This document shows positions 8,927 through 16,716 of a stretch of DNA of 32,725 nucleotides, in pieces. The DNA is from Chlorobiota bacterium (lineage in GTDB: Bacteria; Bacteroidota; Bacteroidia; JAADEI01), in assembly GCA_013153515.1 (NCBI GenBank), contig JAADEI010000030.1, positions 1-32,725 on the forward strand. Direction: 5' to 3'. Below the pieces are notes generated by a model. It worked only from the letters and a program-made list of their open reading frames with translations, had not been told where the DNA came from and did not search any database. Position numbers and translations under genes: made by a program. Position 1 is the first letter of the stretch; each line of letters starts with the position of its first letter.

Positions 8927-9781
8927 TTAGTATTTATAGAACTTATACAGTCTAATGATAGTGTCCTTCAGCTTGTGTCTTGGCACGATGAAATCCACCA
9001 GTCCATGGTCTAAGAGAAACTCCGACCTCTGAAATCCCGGTGGAAGTTTTTTCCTGATGGTTTGCTCAATGACACGTGGTCCGGCAAAGCCAATCAAGGC
9101 TCCAGGCTCAGCTATATGAACATCCCCAAGCATAGCGAAACTCGCAGTTACACCCCCTGTTGTGGGGTCAGTAAGGATAACCCAATAGGGAATTCCTGCT
9201 TCAGATAATTTGGTTAGAATTGCCGATGTTTTAGCCATTTGCATTAGGCTAAATGCTGACTCCATCATTCTAGCTCCCCCTGATTTGGGAATTGCTATTA
9301 AAGGAATTTTATGCTCAAGGGCGTATTCAGCAGCCCGAGCAAATTTCTCGCCAACCACTGAACCCATGGAACCACCTATGAAATCAAAATCCATTGCCGC
9401 CACAACCATCTTGTTCCTACCTATGTTCCCCGTCGCCACTCGAATCGCCTCCTTTAAACCAGTCTTCCTTTTAGCTTCCTCAATACGTAGAGAGTATGGT
9501 TTACGATCTACAAATCCCAAGAAATCAATTGATTCAAGGTCATCAAACAATTCCTCATATTTTCCGTTGTCAAAGAGTAGATTGAAGTATACTTCTGAAC
9601 CCACCCTGAAATGATAATTACAATTTGGACATACGTGCCAATTCTGCTCAAGGTCAATAATGGAAAGCATTTCCTTGCAAGCTGGACATCTCGTCCACAC
9701 TCCATTGGGCGTGTCTTTTTTTTGGGGGGGGGGGAGGAGCTGCTGTTTGGCTCTCTCCTTGATTTTCTTAAACCAACTCAT
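8927..9781 (-). CDS. accD: Acetyl-CoA carboxylase carboxyltransferase subunit beta
   Basis: Beta subunit of the carboxyltransferase that moves the carboxyl group from biotin to acetyl-CoA, the first step of fatty-acid synthesis. The 284 residues contain an N-terminal zinc ribbon with Cys 32, 35, 51 and 54 (CPAC and CPNC), then the crotonase-like fold with KMVVAAMDFDFIGGSMGSVV, IPKSGGARMMES, TDPTTGGVTASFAMLGD and PGALIGFAGPRVIEQT. I chose the start MSWFKKIKER at 9781 because it gives the standard N-terminus; the frame stays open for 23 more codons upstream, but those would overlap the preceding gene. Codons 15-22 consist of C11 followed by A8, encoding Pro-Pro-Pro-Gln-Lys-Lys in the linker before the zinc ribbon. 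It is the last protein gene of the ABC-transporter run and lies 20 bases after the membrane protein. The partner accA is not in the window. Confidence 0.96.
   Translation of the reverse strand: MSWFKKIKERAKQQLLPPPQKKDTPNGVWTRCPACKEMLSIIDLEQNWHVCPNCNYHFRVGSEVYFNLLFDNGKYEELFDDLESIDFLGFVDRKPYSLRIEEAKRKTGLKEAIRVATGNIGRNKMVVAAMDFDFIGGSMGSVVGEKFARAAEYALEHKIPLIAIPKSGGARMMESAFSLMQMAKTSAILTKLSEAGIPYWVILTDPTTGGVTASFAMLGDVHIAEPGALIGFAGPRVIEQTIRKKLPPGFQRSEFLLDHGLVDFIVPRHKLKDTIIRLYKFYKY
9716..9734 (-). repeat. Double homopolymer C11-A8 inside accD
   Basis: The + strand reads T8 (9716-9723) then G11 (9724-9734), i.e. C11 then A8 in the accD coding direction. It sits at codons ~15-22, ahead of the zinc ribbon. 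Loss or gain of one base would shift the frame and abolish AccD. As given, the frame is intact. Confidence 0.95.
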
Positions 9782-9801
9782 AGATCTCTCAATTGTGGGT
9801 T

Positions 9802-10659
9802 TTAATGTTGTAAATTTAAGAAGTTTAAAACATACTGCTGGTTTAACCAACCTAAAATTACTATTGTCAAAACAACGGCGAGGGAGAAATTAGACTTTTT
9901 TATTTGCATATTCCACGCAATGTGTAACACAGGCAGAGAAATCACAATTATTGCCAAAAGAGTAAATTTAGAGATAGCAATGCCCAAGAAAGAAAATACA
10001 ACCATATTGAATATCAAGTATCTACTTTCTGGACGCCATCTGTGCCGAACCCTATAAATGTTTAATGACCATAATAAAGTTAAGAATGATACGGCATACA
10101 GAAAATATCTTAAACTCATGTCACTTATCTCAACCATGTTTAATCCGGCTTTAAACCCTATTGGAATTGAAACAGGAATTACGGGAGAAATAAGAAAGAA
10201 TCCTAATAATATCCATATAAATCCAGTAATAAGGGAAGCCATTAATTTAATATTATTTCTGGACTTATATAGCGCCACGGCAAGCATCGGCAAAATAGTT
10301 ATGAAAAGGAAAAGGTGCAGTAGGACAAGGACGCCAGACAGAACTCCTATTATAAACAGTCTTTGTTTAGCGGGAATCCAATGTGGCACAAAGAATTTAA
10401 GGGTGAGTATCCATAACATAACAAATAGGAACACAGATATTGAAATTATAACAGGTTGGTTAGTTGTAACGAGGAGAGGTAAGAGGAATCCCGTTGAAAG
10501 CAGTTCAGAACTCCCTTCTCCTACGATTGCTTTTAATTCATCATTGGAAACCTTTGCTACTATTAGATATAAAGGAACCAAAACAACTCCAGATGTTAGA
10601 TTACCCGTCAAAAAAGTAATCAACAACGACAGAAAACTTAGTAGTATAGCAGTTATCAC
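9802..10659 (-). CDS. Multi-pass membrane protein, unknown
   Basis: 285 residues, almost entirely hydrophobic, with roughly eight membrane segments, for example AILLSFLSLLITFLTG, SISVFLFVMLWILTL, FIIGVLSGVLVLLHLFLFIT and LVLTIVILGW-like stretches near the end. There are short basic loops such as YRVRHRWRPESRY. No catalytic motif stands out. It resembles the poorly described DUF6427-type membrane proteins of Bacteroidota, but I cannot confirm that. The start codon is GTG at 10657-10659, only 3 bases after the stop of the preceding gene, which suggests translational coupling; accD follows 20 bases later. Integral membrane protein of unknown role. Confidence 0.72.
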   Translation of the reverse strand: MITAILLSFLSLLITFLTGNLTSGVVLVPLYLIVAKVSNDELKAIVGEGSSELLSTGFLLPLLVTTNQPVIISISVFLFVMLWILTLKFFVPHWIPAKQRLFIIGVLSGVLVLLHLFLFITILPMLAVALYKSRNNIKLMASLITGFIWILLGFFLISPVIPVSIPIGFKAGLNMVEISDMSLRYFLYAVSFLTLLWSLNIYRVRHRWRPESRYLIFNMVVFSFLGIAISKFTLLAIIVISLPVLHIAWNMQIKKSNFSLAVVLTIVILGWLNQQYVLNFLNLQH

Positions 10660-10662
10660 GGC

Positions 10663-11934
10663 TCATTCGCCTTTTATTATAATTAACCGAAGAGTCTTTC
10701 TTTCAACGAAGGGAACGGCTACCGTCTGGTCACCTATCAACTTGGCACGGCTCACCCACACAGGATAATTGGCTATCCATCGTTGTTTTATCTGTCCTAA
10801 GGGGAATACTACTGTTGCAGTGAAGCGAGCTATGGATGTGGATAGGTCATTGAAAAGCAATAGTAAAGAAGTGGGAGAGACACTCAGGAAAGTGCCCATA
10901 AATGGGTCTGAAAGGGATTCCGTGCGTTGATACTTGCTTATCCATTTAATCCATTCTGGCTTGCCTGTCAAAGAATCTTTTGCCCATTTATAAATACCTA
11001 TGGGTCCCAGAATGTGATATTTGGCTTGTCTGATGGAATAAGGATAATATAAATCCATTTCCAGTGAGGAAAACCATTCCTCTGAAAATTCTTCCACGAC
11101 TATCACTGTACCTGAATCAGTCATATTAACTATGGAAATGGGTTTTAAGGTGGAGCGTCCTGCATAAGGAACATTCACACTGACTTTCCTGAATGAATCT
11201 TCTAGAAAGAATATATCCATTATTGAGCCATCGGTGGCAAGTGCCATAGTGTTAAATAACGTATCATAAGTTAATATAGCAAAATCGTATAACTCATGAC
11301 TGATTATTTCCGTGTGCCACTTGTCGGTTCGGTAGATTAGCGAAAGGGACGGCTCTTTTGATAAAAGTTTCCAGTTCCCAAAATCATCAATGATTGCATC
11401 AACTATCGGCTCAGATTGATATTTCTCATAAGTCCACTTATTCTCATTACTGTCAATAATGAGCACATATAACTGGTTATTTGAACACCACAGAGCGAGG
11501 AGCCAGTACGCATAATGGGGAGACACTGTGGTTAGCGCTTTTTTTATGGAAACATTTCTGTTCAACGAAGCCAATTGAATAGTGTCCGACATATCAGTGT
11601 TCCTAAAGGCATAGATAAAAATTTTTTTTAGGGAATCATCTTTTGTTATAGATATAACGGTAGGCTTATTATTATACCAGCCGATCCATTTGATATTGAC
11701 GCTATGTGGCACATCCTCTATTCGCAAACGTTGAAATGTTGAGTCAAAAATTAGCCATTTCATAGTTTCTCCTACAACAATGAGGGAATAAAATTGCTTG
11801 TCCTTCCAACCCAACAAACGAACATCATATATCCGACCATTAGCGTTATAAGGTTTGGACCACAAAGTCTTCTGTGCTAACATCCCATTCCACCCACTGA
11901 GTAAACTAACGCTTAAAACGAGGATCCAACGCAT
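10663..11934 (-). CDS. Exported hypothetical protein, 423 residues
   Basis: Begins with a signal peptide (MRWILVLSVSLLSGWNGMLAQ, probable cleavage after LAQ). The mature part is beta-rich with many Trp and Tyr and recurring strand-turn patterns (KWLIFDSTFQRL, DDFGNWKLLSKEPS, LATDGSIMDIFFLEDSF), suggesting a beta-propeller, but I see no exact repeat. No sorting domain or lipobox is evident, so it is probably periplasmic. The start lies 29 bases inside the end of the upstream permease gene, and its first codons (MRWILV) read the permease's last codons in another frame. Its stop is 3 bases before the GTG of the next gene. This tight packing ties it to the importer operon. It could be an accessory periplasmic protein; function unknown. 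Confidence 0.7.
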   Translation of the reverse strand: MRWILVLSVSLLSGWNGMLAQKTLWSKPYNANGRIYDVRLLGWKDKQFYSLIVVGETMKWLIFDSTFQRLRIEDVPHSVNIKWIGWYNNKPTVISITKDDSLKKIFIYAFRNTDMSDTIQLASLNRNVSIKKALTTVSPHYAYWLLALWCSNNQLYVLIIDSNENKWTYEKYQSEPIVDAIIDDFGNWKLLSKEPSLSLIYRTDKWHTEIISHELYDFAILTYDTLFNTMALATDGSIMDIFFLEDSFRKVSVNVPYAGRSTLKPISIVNMTDSGTVIVVEEFSEEWFSSLEMDLYYPYSIRQAKYHILGPIGIYKWAKDSLTGKPEWIKWISKYQRTESLSDPFMGTFLSVSPTSLLLLFNDLSTSIARFTATVVFPLGQIKQRWIANYPVWVSRAKLIGDQTVAVPFVERKTLRLIIIKGE

Positions 11935-13225
11935 ATATCAACCCTTCTCCTATCAAGTTAAACAAAGTTACGGTTATGAATATTGCCGAGCCAGGGAAGA
12001 TAGCCAACCACCAACTCTCTGGATACTTCCGAGAGAGAGAAAGGATGGACCCCCAAGTAACCGTATCTGGGGGAACACCCAAGCCCAAGAAAGAAAGAGT
12101 GGACTCGGTTAAGATAGCACTTGCTATGCCAAAAGCTATTGAAATCAATACAGGGGTTAAAGCATTAGGAATAGCGTGTCTGACAAGGATCCTACGGTGT
12201 GGAAATCCAAGGGACCGTGCCGCCTCAATGTATTGTAAGTTTCTGATTCGCAGCAACTCAGCCCTGATGAATCGTGCTATCCCAGTCCAACCAGTTAGAC
12301 CAATCACTGCCATAACAAGAAGCAGAGATGGTTCCGCAATAGCGACAATAGCAACAATCAGGAACAACGACGGAATGGTGACTATCACCTCAATTAATCT
12401 TGATACAAGCATATCCATAGGGAGAAAAACCCTTTCGCCAATCCATTTGATTTTTTTGAAAGGTCTGGCAAGTAGCCACCCTAAGAACAGGAATGCGAGG
12501 AATATGACAGCACTGAGGAAAAGTTGAATAACAAAACTCATTATAGACTCTTTAAGACTGTCAATTATAACATATTTCCTCACTTCTATCGCATAGAAGT
12601 ATCCTAACACAAGCATAATCATTCCAAAAATTATGGAAGCTCGAGAAGCTCTAATCGTATCGTCCCCGAAATATCCAGCGAGTGAACCGAGTAATATGCC
12701 GATTAGGGCAGCAATGCCCATGGAGACAATACCCACTGAAAGGGCTATTCTGGTAGCATGAATCAATCCCGCGGCTATGTCCCTACCAAGGTCATCGGTG
12801 CCCAACCAATGCCTCCATCTAGTTGAAGGAACATCTTGCTTATCAAAAGGTCCCACGAGAATATTGTAAAGATCTATGTTTTGAGGTGAGTAGGGGATAG
12901 GTGGGAAGACAGCCCAATCGTATTGGATATCTCTCCACGACGGGATATTACGCAAATCTTCCGGGAAAGGAACATTAAAGAAAGTATGTAAGTATTCTCT
13001 AAAAATCGGAAAATAAACATTATCTTTGTATTTCATGACTATTGGCTTCTCATTGGCAATAAAATCAGCAAAAACGGCTACAAATATTAAAAAATATACT
13101 GTTCTAAGTGCCCATACGGCAAGCTTGTTTTTCTTGAATTGTCTCTTTACGTAGTACCAATAAGTGCGGGGTTTGTCCTGTTGAGGTATCCCTTGTCTTT
13201 CCTTAACAGTTGTTTGTTCTGTCAT
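11906..13225 (-). CDS. Peptide-type ABC transporter permease (OppC/DppC family), enlarged
   Basis: Inner-membrane permease of a family-5 (oligopeptide/nickel-type) ABC importer. Family marks are HWLGTDDLGRDI at 139-150, the EAA cytoplasmic loop EAARSLGFPHRRILVRHAIPNA at 334-355 that contacts the ATPase, LTESTLSFLGLGVPP and the terminal DPRFKR. At 439 residues it is about 140 longer than usual (~300). Extra material lies after the first membrane segment (about 60-137) and, more unusually, between GYFGDD (~188) and the segment SRLIEVIVTIPSLFL (~275), where about 85 residues carrying two extra hydrophobic segments are inserted. It is separated by 15 A-rich bases from the partner permease gene upstream. 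No ATPase gene is in the window. Confidence 0.92.
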   Translation of the reverse strand: MTEQTTVKERQGIPQQDKPRTYWYYVKRQFKKNKLAVWALRTVYFLIFVAVFADFIANEKPIVMKYKDNVYFPIFREYLHTFFNVPFPEDLRNIPSWRDIQYDWAVFPPIPYSPQNIDLYNILVGPFDKQDVPSTRWRHWLGTDDLGRDIAAGLIHATRIALSVGIVSMGIAALIGILLGSLAGYFGDDTIRASRASIIFGMIMLVLGYFYAIEVRKYVIIDSLKESIMSFVIQLFLSAVIFLAFLFLGWLLARPFKKIKWIGERVFLPMDMLVSRLIEVIVTIPSLFLIVAIVAIAEPSLLLVMAVIGLTGWTGIARFIRAELLRIRNLQYIEAARSLGFPHRRILVRHAIPNALTPVLISIAFGIASAILTESTLSFLGLGVPPDTVTWGSILSLSRKYPESWWLAIFPGSAIFITVTLFNLIGEGLIYALDPRFKR

Positions 13226-13240
13226 GTCTCAATTTTTTTT

Positions 13241-14728
13241 TTATCTCTTTTTACTGTATGAAATTCGTGGGTCCACAAGGGCATATAGGATATCAGCCAC
13301 TAAGTAGCCCACAAGAGTGAGGATAGAAACGAGCATTACGACAGTATAGACAACAGGGTAGTTACGGGACATTATGGCATCATAACTTTCTTTACCCATT
13401 CCCGGTATAGAGAAGATGTATTCAATAACGAAGGAACCAGAAATCATGAACGGAAACACATTGGCAAATAAAGTTATTATAGGCAATAGAGAGTTTCGGA
13501 AGGCATGCTTCCAGATAACCACTTTGTCAGGCAACCCCTTAGCATAAGCCGTGCGGATATAGTCCTCTTTAAGAACTTGAATCATAGCACCCCTCATTTG
13601 TTTAGCTAGGAAAGCGAGGGCGGGATATGTGAGGGCAATAACCGGTAGGATAAGGTGGTGAGCCACATCTATTATCCGTTGCCACAGTGGAGCTGTTTCA
13701 GGTAACGAAGACACACCGAACGCAGGAAACCAATCAAAATATGCACCTCCTCCGAAAAACATAATAAGCAATGTCGCTATCCAGAAGTTTGGTAGTGAAT
13801 AAAGAATGTATAGGACCACTGTGAGTATCTGATCTTGGAAAGAGCCTGCTTTAACCGCACTATACACGCCTGCTTGAATCGCTATCAAATAAATGAGAAT
13901 TACAGAAATAATGTTTATCAGTGCAGTCCATTTGACCGCATCTTTTATCACCTCTGCAACAGGACGCTTATCCACATAAGAAATTCCGAAATCCCCAACT
14001 ATGAACCCACTTATCCATCGGTGATATTGATTCTTAGTGCCATACCAGTGTATTGTGGGGACATAATTTTTCCAAACTTCAGGATTATTTATCATATCCA
14101 AATAGGCATTTCTTAGCTCCCGAGAGGCTTTTCTAAATTCCTCTATTGCCGATTTTTCCTGAACAGGATTCTTTATTAAATTAGTATCTGTTGCTAATTT
14201 GGAGAATTCATACGCGAAGCTATCTGCCGTTACAGTTAGCAGAGTGGTATAAAACCCAATTTTCACCGTATCGTAAGTTAGGAATAGCTCGTTTATAATC
14301 TCATATGCTCTCCCTCGGTATTTTCTAAATGGACCACCAGATGGGAGATTAAATAGTAGTCGTTGTGCATCTTTTAGCTTCAAATAATAATTTTGAATAT
14401 ATTCCCAGTTTCCAAGTTGAGCAATTAGCCTCCTCAACACTTCTTGATGTTTCTTCCTCGGGATTCTGTAGAATGTGTCTGGTACAGAAAGGGGTTGCAG
14501 AGCAATATAAAATAGCGGCAGGTCTAATCCCAACTTCTTCCTCTGTTCCATATAGGCTTGTTCAGTAGCCATAAAATCTGTTGTTCTTCCCTCAGAACCC
14601 ATTATTCCCCCCAACATTTGCTCCACTGGGTCGCCAGGGGCATTGGTACTGAGCCAGAACGTTAGCAGTGAGATAATTATTAGTGTTGGGATAAAGATCA
14701 GAATCCGCTTAAGAATGTATTTCCACAT
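13241..14728 (-). CDS. Peptide-type ABC transporter permease (OppB/DppB family), enlarged
   Basis: Partner permease of the same importer. It opens with the typical MWKYILKRILIFIPTLIIIS and LSTNAPGDPVE, and later shows GDFGISY at 245-251, the EAA loop EDYIRTAYAKGLPDKVVIWK followed by HAFRNSLLPIITL, GSFVIEYIFSIPGMG, and ends LVDPRISYSKKR. At 495 residues it is ~170 longer than E. coli OppB. The extra block lies between about residues 75 and 235, before GDFG, and is hydrophilic and helical (many K, E, R, Y), so it should face the periplasm. It starts 14 bases after the binding-protein gene. The substrate cannot be read from sequence; peptides are the default for this family. Confidence 0.93.
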   Translation of the reverse strand: MWKYILKRILIFIPTLIIISLLTFWLSTNAPGDPVEQMLGGIMGSEGRTTDFMATEQAYMEQRKKLGLDLPLFYIALQPLSVPDTFYRIPRKKHQEVLRRLIAQLGNWEYIQNYYLKLKDAQRLLFNLPSGGPFRKYRGRAYEIINELFLTYDTVKIGFYTTLLTVTADSFAYEFSKLATDTNLIKNPVQEKSAIEEFRKASRELRNAYLDMINNPEVWKNYVPTIHWYGTKNQYHRWISGFIVGDFGISYVDKRPVAEVIKDAVKWTALINIISVILIYLIAIQAGVYSAVKAGSFQDQILTVVLYILYSLPNFWIATLLIMFFGGGAYFDWFPAFGVSSLPETAPLWQRIIDVAHHLILPVIALTYPALAFLAKQMRGAMIQVLKEDYIRTAYAKGLPDKVVIWKHAFRNSLLPIITLFANVFPFMISGSFVIEYIFSIPGMGKESYDAIMSRNYPVVYTVVMLVSILTLVGYLVADILYALVDPRISYSKKR

Positions 14729-14742
14729 GTGCTATCGGTTTT

Positions 14743-16497
14743 TTACAGTTCGGGGCTTTTTAGTTTGAACTCTCTAACATTGTAGCCGGGTCTCACTATG
14801 GAGACATAAGCATCAAACCGTTTACTTATTACCCTTAATCCTTTGGGAGCATAAAGGAAAATATAGGGAACCTGCTTGTGTATTTCCACTTGAAGGAGTT
14901 TCCAGAGTTCTGCTCGTTTGTCTTCATCCAATTCTGTCCTGATTGCTTCAATTAGGCTGTCGGTGTATGCATTCCCGAATCCAACGAAATTATCGCCTCC
15001 CTCAGCATAGTATGATTCAGTGTGCCAGATCTGCTTTGGGTCCGACGGTCTAGGACCCCCTATCCACGCCAACGCACACGTCTCAAAGTCCCGTTGGTCA
15101 AGCTTTTCAAGGAACACGGACCAATCCAATTGCTGGATAACAACCTTGATCCCCACTTTCCGAGCTTCCTCTTGGAACAATAAGCCTATATTTTTCCTTG
15201 TGTCATTCCCTGAGTTGTAAATATACGACAGGACGAAAGGAACCCTTTCTCCATTGATTTCCTTGTCAAGGATTCCATCCCCATCGGTGTCCTCCCACCC
15301 CGCTTCCTTCAATAACTTACGGGCTTTCTCCGGGTTATATTCATAGGGCTTTATAGTGTCATTATAGTATTTTTTCAGCACTGGGTGGATAGGACCAATC
15401 ACTGGAGTGCCCAAACCAAGCAAGAAGTTTTTTATGATAACGTTTTTGTCAATTAGATGAGCCAAAGCCCTTCTAACCCGCACATCACTTAACTTAGGAT
15501 TTTTCATATTCAATCCTATGAATACATACGCTAAGGATGTTGTATCATATAGGTTGTAGTATTTAGTGATCACTTTAGAATTCTTAAATTTAATGTATTG
15601 CTTCTCTCGGGGGGCTGCAACGTCCAAATTGCGTCCCATTAGTGCCACTTCCATAGTCGTGAAATCATTAATAATTTTTCGGGTTACCTTTTCTGGATAT
15701 GCAACAAGAAACATATTCTTTTTTTCTTCGGGCAGGCTGTCCGCCCACCAATTAGATTTCCTTTTTAGGACTATCTCCTGCTCCGTCTCCCATTTGGATA
15801 ATATGTATGGTCCAGAACCTTTTATTAATGCAGTATCTCTTTTGATGTCATTATACTTCTCGGCAAATTTTCTCAATGCTTCGGAATCCCTTACTTTCTC
15901 TGGGTGATGTGTTAGGACCTTTAAGCCAAACGGTCTCATCAAACCCTCTGGATCTAATAAATGTTCCGGAAGAATAAAGAATCCACCAGACATCTCAATT
16001 AAATTCATATATTTCTGAGAGGCAAACAACGTAAACTCTTTGGGATTGTCCGGATTTATGTAAATACTATCAAGCATTTCATAATAAGGTCTGAGTCGTG
16101 GTGCGTCAACATGGGGATTTTTTATTATTTTAAGAGAAAAAGCGACATCATAACCAGTAACAGGTTTTCCATCTGTCCATTTGGCTTCTTCCTTTATTTT
16201 ATAATAGAACGCTATAAAAGTGTCAGAGTAAACTTTAATTCTCGGAAGGGATTCTGCCAGAACAGGAATTATTTCAAGGGTTTTCATATCAGTTCCTAAT
16301 AAAGCATCATAAATCAATTCAAGTATATATCCTGATCCCGCACCACTATAATTAGTTGGATTCAGGGTTCCTGGGTCATCCAACTCGTGAATAACCACAT
16401 TATTTTCCTTGTTGCCATAGTCTTCTTTAATGTTATTGGCGATGATTGTAATTGCTGCAATGATAAGCACAATCCCGATAAGGGAACCTTTTCCCAT
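14743..16497 (-). CDS. Peptide-type ABC transporter substrate-binding protein (family 5)
   Basis: 584-residue extracellular solute-binding protein of the OppA/DppA type. Signature parts are DDPGTLNPTNYSGAGSGYIL near the mature N-terminus, AKWTDGKPVTGYDVAFSLKI, RVRRALAHLIDKNVIIKNFL, EYNPEKARKLLKEAGWEDTDGDG with DKEINGERVPF, and LQVEIHKQVPYIFLYAP. The N-terminus (residues ~6-21) is a single hydrophobic segment with no lipobox Cys, so the protein is probably tethered as a signal anchor rather than as a lipoprotein. It is first in the importer operon and is preceded by TAACTTTG at 16523-16530 on its strand. A short acidic DTDGDGILDKE stretch could bind Ca2+; this is frequent in the family. Confidence 0.93.
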   Translation of the reverse strand: MGKGSLIGIVLIIAAITIIANNIKEDYGNKENNVVIHELDDPGTLNPTNYSGAGSGYILELIYDALLGTDMKTLEIIPVLAESLPRIKVYSDTFIAFYYKIKEEAKWTDGKPVTGYDVAFSLKIIKNPHVDAPRLRPYYEMLDSIYINPDNPKEFTLFASQKYMNLIEMSGGFFILPEHLLDPEGLMRPFGLKVLTHHPEKVRDSEALRKFAEKYNDIKRDTALIKGSGPYILSKWETEQEIVLKRKSNWWADSLPEEKKNMFLVAYPEKVTRKIINDFTTMEVALMGRNLDVAAPREKQYIKFKNSKVITKYYNLYDTTSLAYVFIGLNMKNPKLSDVRVRRALAHLIDKNVIIKNFLLGLGTPVIGPIHPVLKKYYNDTIKPYEYNPEKARKLLKEAGWEDTDGDGILDKEINGERVPFVLSYIYNSGNDTRKNIGLLFQEEARKVGIKVVIQQLDWSVFLEKLDQRDFETCALAWIGGPRPSDPKQIWHTESYYAEGGDNFVGFGNAYTDSLIEAIRTELDEDKRAELWKLLQVEIHKQVPYIFLYAPKGLRVISKRFDAYVSIVRPGYNVREFKLKSPEL

Positions 16498-16522
16498 CTT
16501 TTCGTCGTTATTTTGTTCTGAG

Positions 16523-16530
16523 CAAAGTTA
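16523..16530 (-). promoter_or_regulatory. Probable -7 promoter box (TAACTTTG) of the importer operon
   Basis: Reads TAACTTTG on the - strand, identical to the -7 element at 415-422, and would give a leader of about 19 bases before the binding-protein ATG at 16497. I see no good TTTG at the -33 distance, so the promoter may be weak or need an activator. Confidence 0.5.
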
Positions 16531-16568
16531 AAAAACTACTTTTTAAGTTGAGGCGACGAAGCCCCAAC

Positions 16569-16640
16569 GCGGGAGTAGCTCAGTGGTAGAGCGCCACCTT
16601 GCCAAGGTGGAGGTCGCGGGTTCGATCCCCGTCTCCCGCT
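16569..16640 (+). tRNA. tRNA-Gly (GCC)
   Basis: Full cloverleaf of 72 bases: acceptor GCGGGAG with CTCCCGC and discriminator T, D-arm GCTCAGTGGTAGAGC, anticodon stem CCACC/GGTGG around TTGCCAA (anticodon GCC) and T-loop GTTCGAT. CCA is not encoded (CAC follows). Confidence 0.97.
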
Positions 16641-16668
16641 CACATCCCATATATAACGCACTAATGAA

Positions 16669-16676
16669 TATGTTTG
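16669..16676 (+). promoter_or_regulatory. Possible -7 promoter box (TATGTTTG)
   Basis: Fits TAnnTTTG and lies 40 bases ahead of the flippase-like gene start at 16717. No TTTG at the -33 distance is seen, so a chance match is quite possible. Confidence 0.3.
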
Positions 16677-16716
16677 GTGCCTAAAATAAGCGAAGCAACT
16701 TAACTCTTCTGGATGA

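Noticed and set aside
9210-9614. 134-residue open frame on the + strand inside accD
   Set aside because: It lies entirely antisense to a clear accD and has no recognisable domain or start signal.
10058-10768. 236-residue open frame on the + strand opposite the multi-pass membrane protein
   Set aside because: Antisense shadow: the - strand reading gives a coherent membrane protein tightly packed in an operon, while this one has an irregular composition and spans a gene boundary.
11976-12527. 183-residue open frame on the + strand opposite the OppC-type permease
   Set aside because: Shadow of a well-conserved permease including its EAA loop; no motif of its own.
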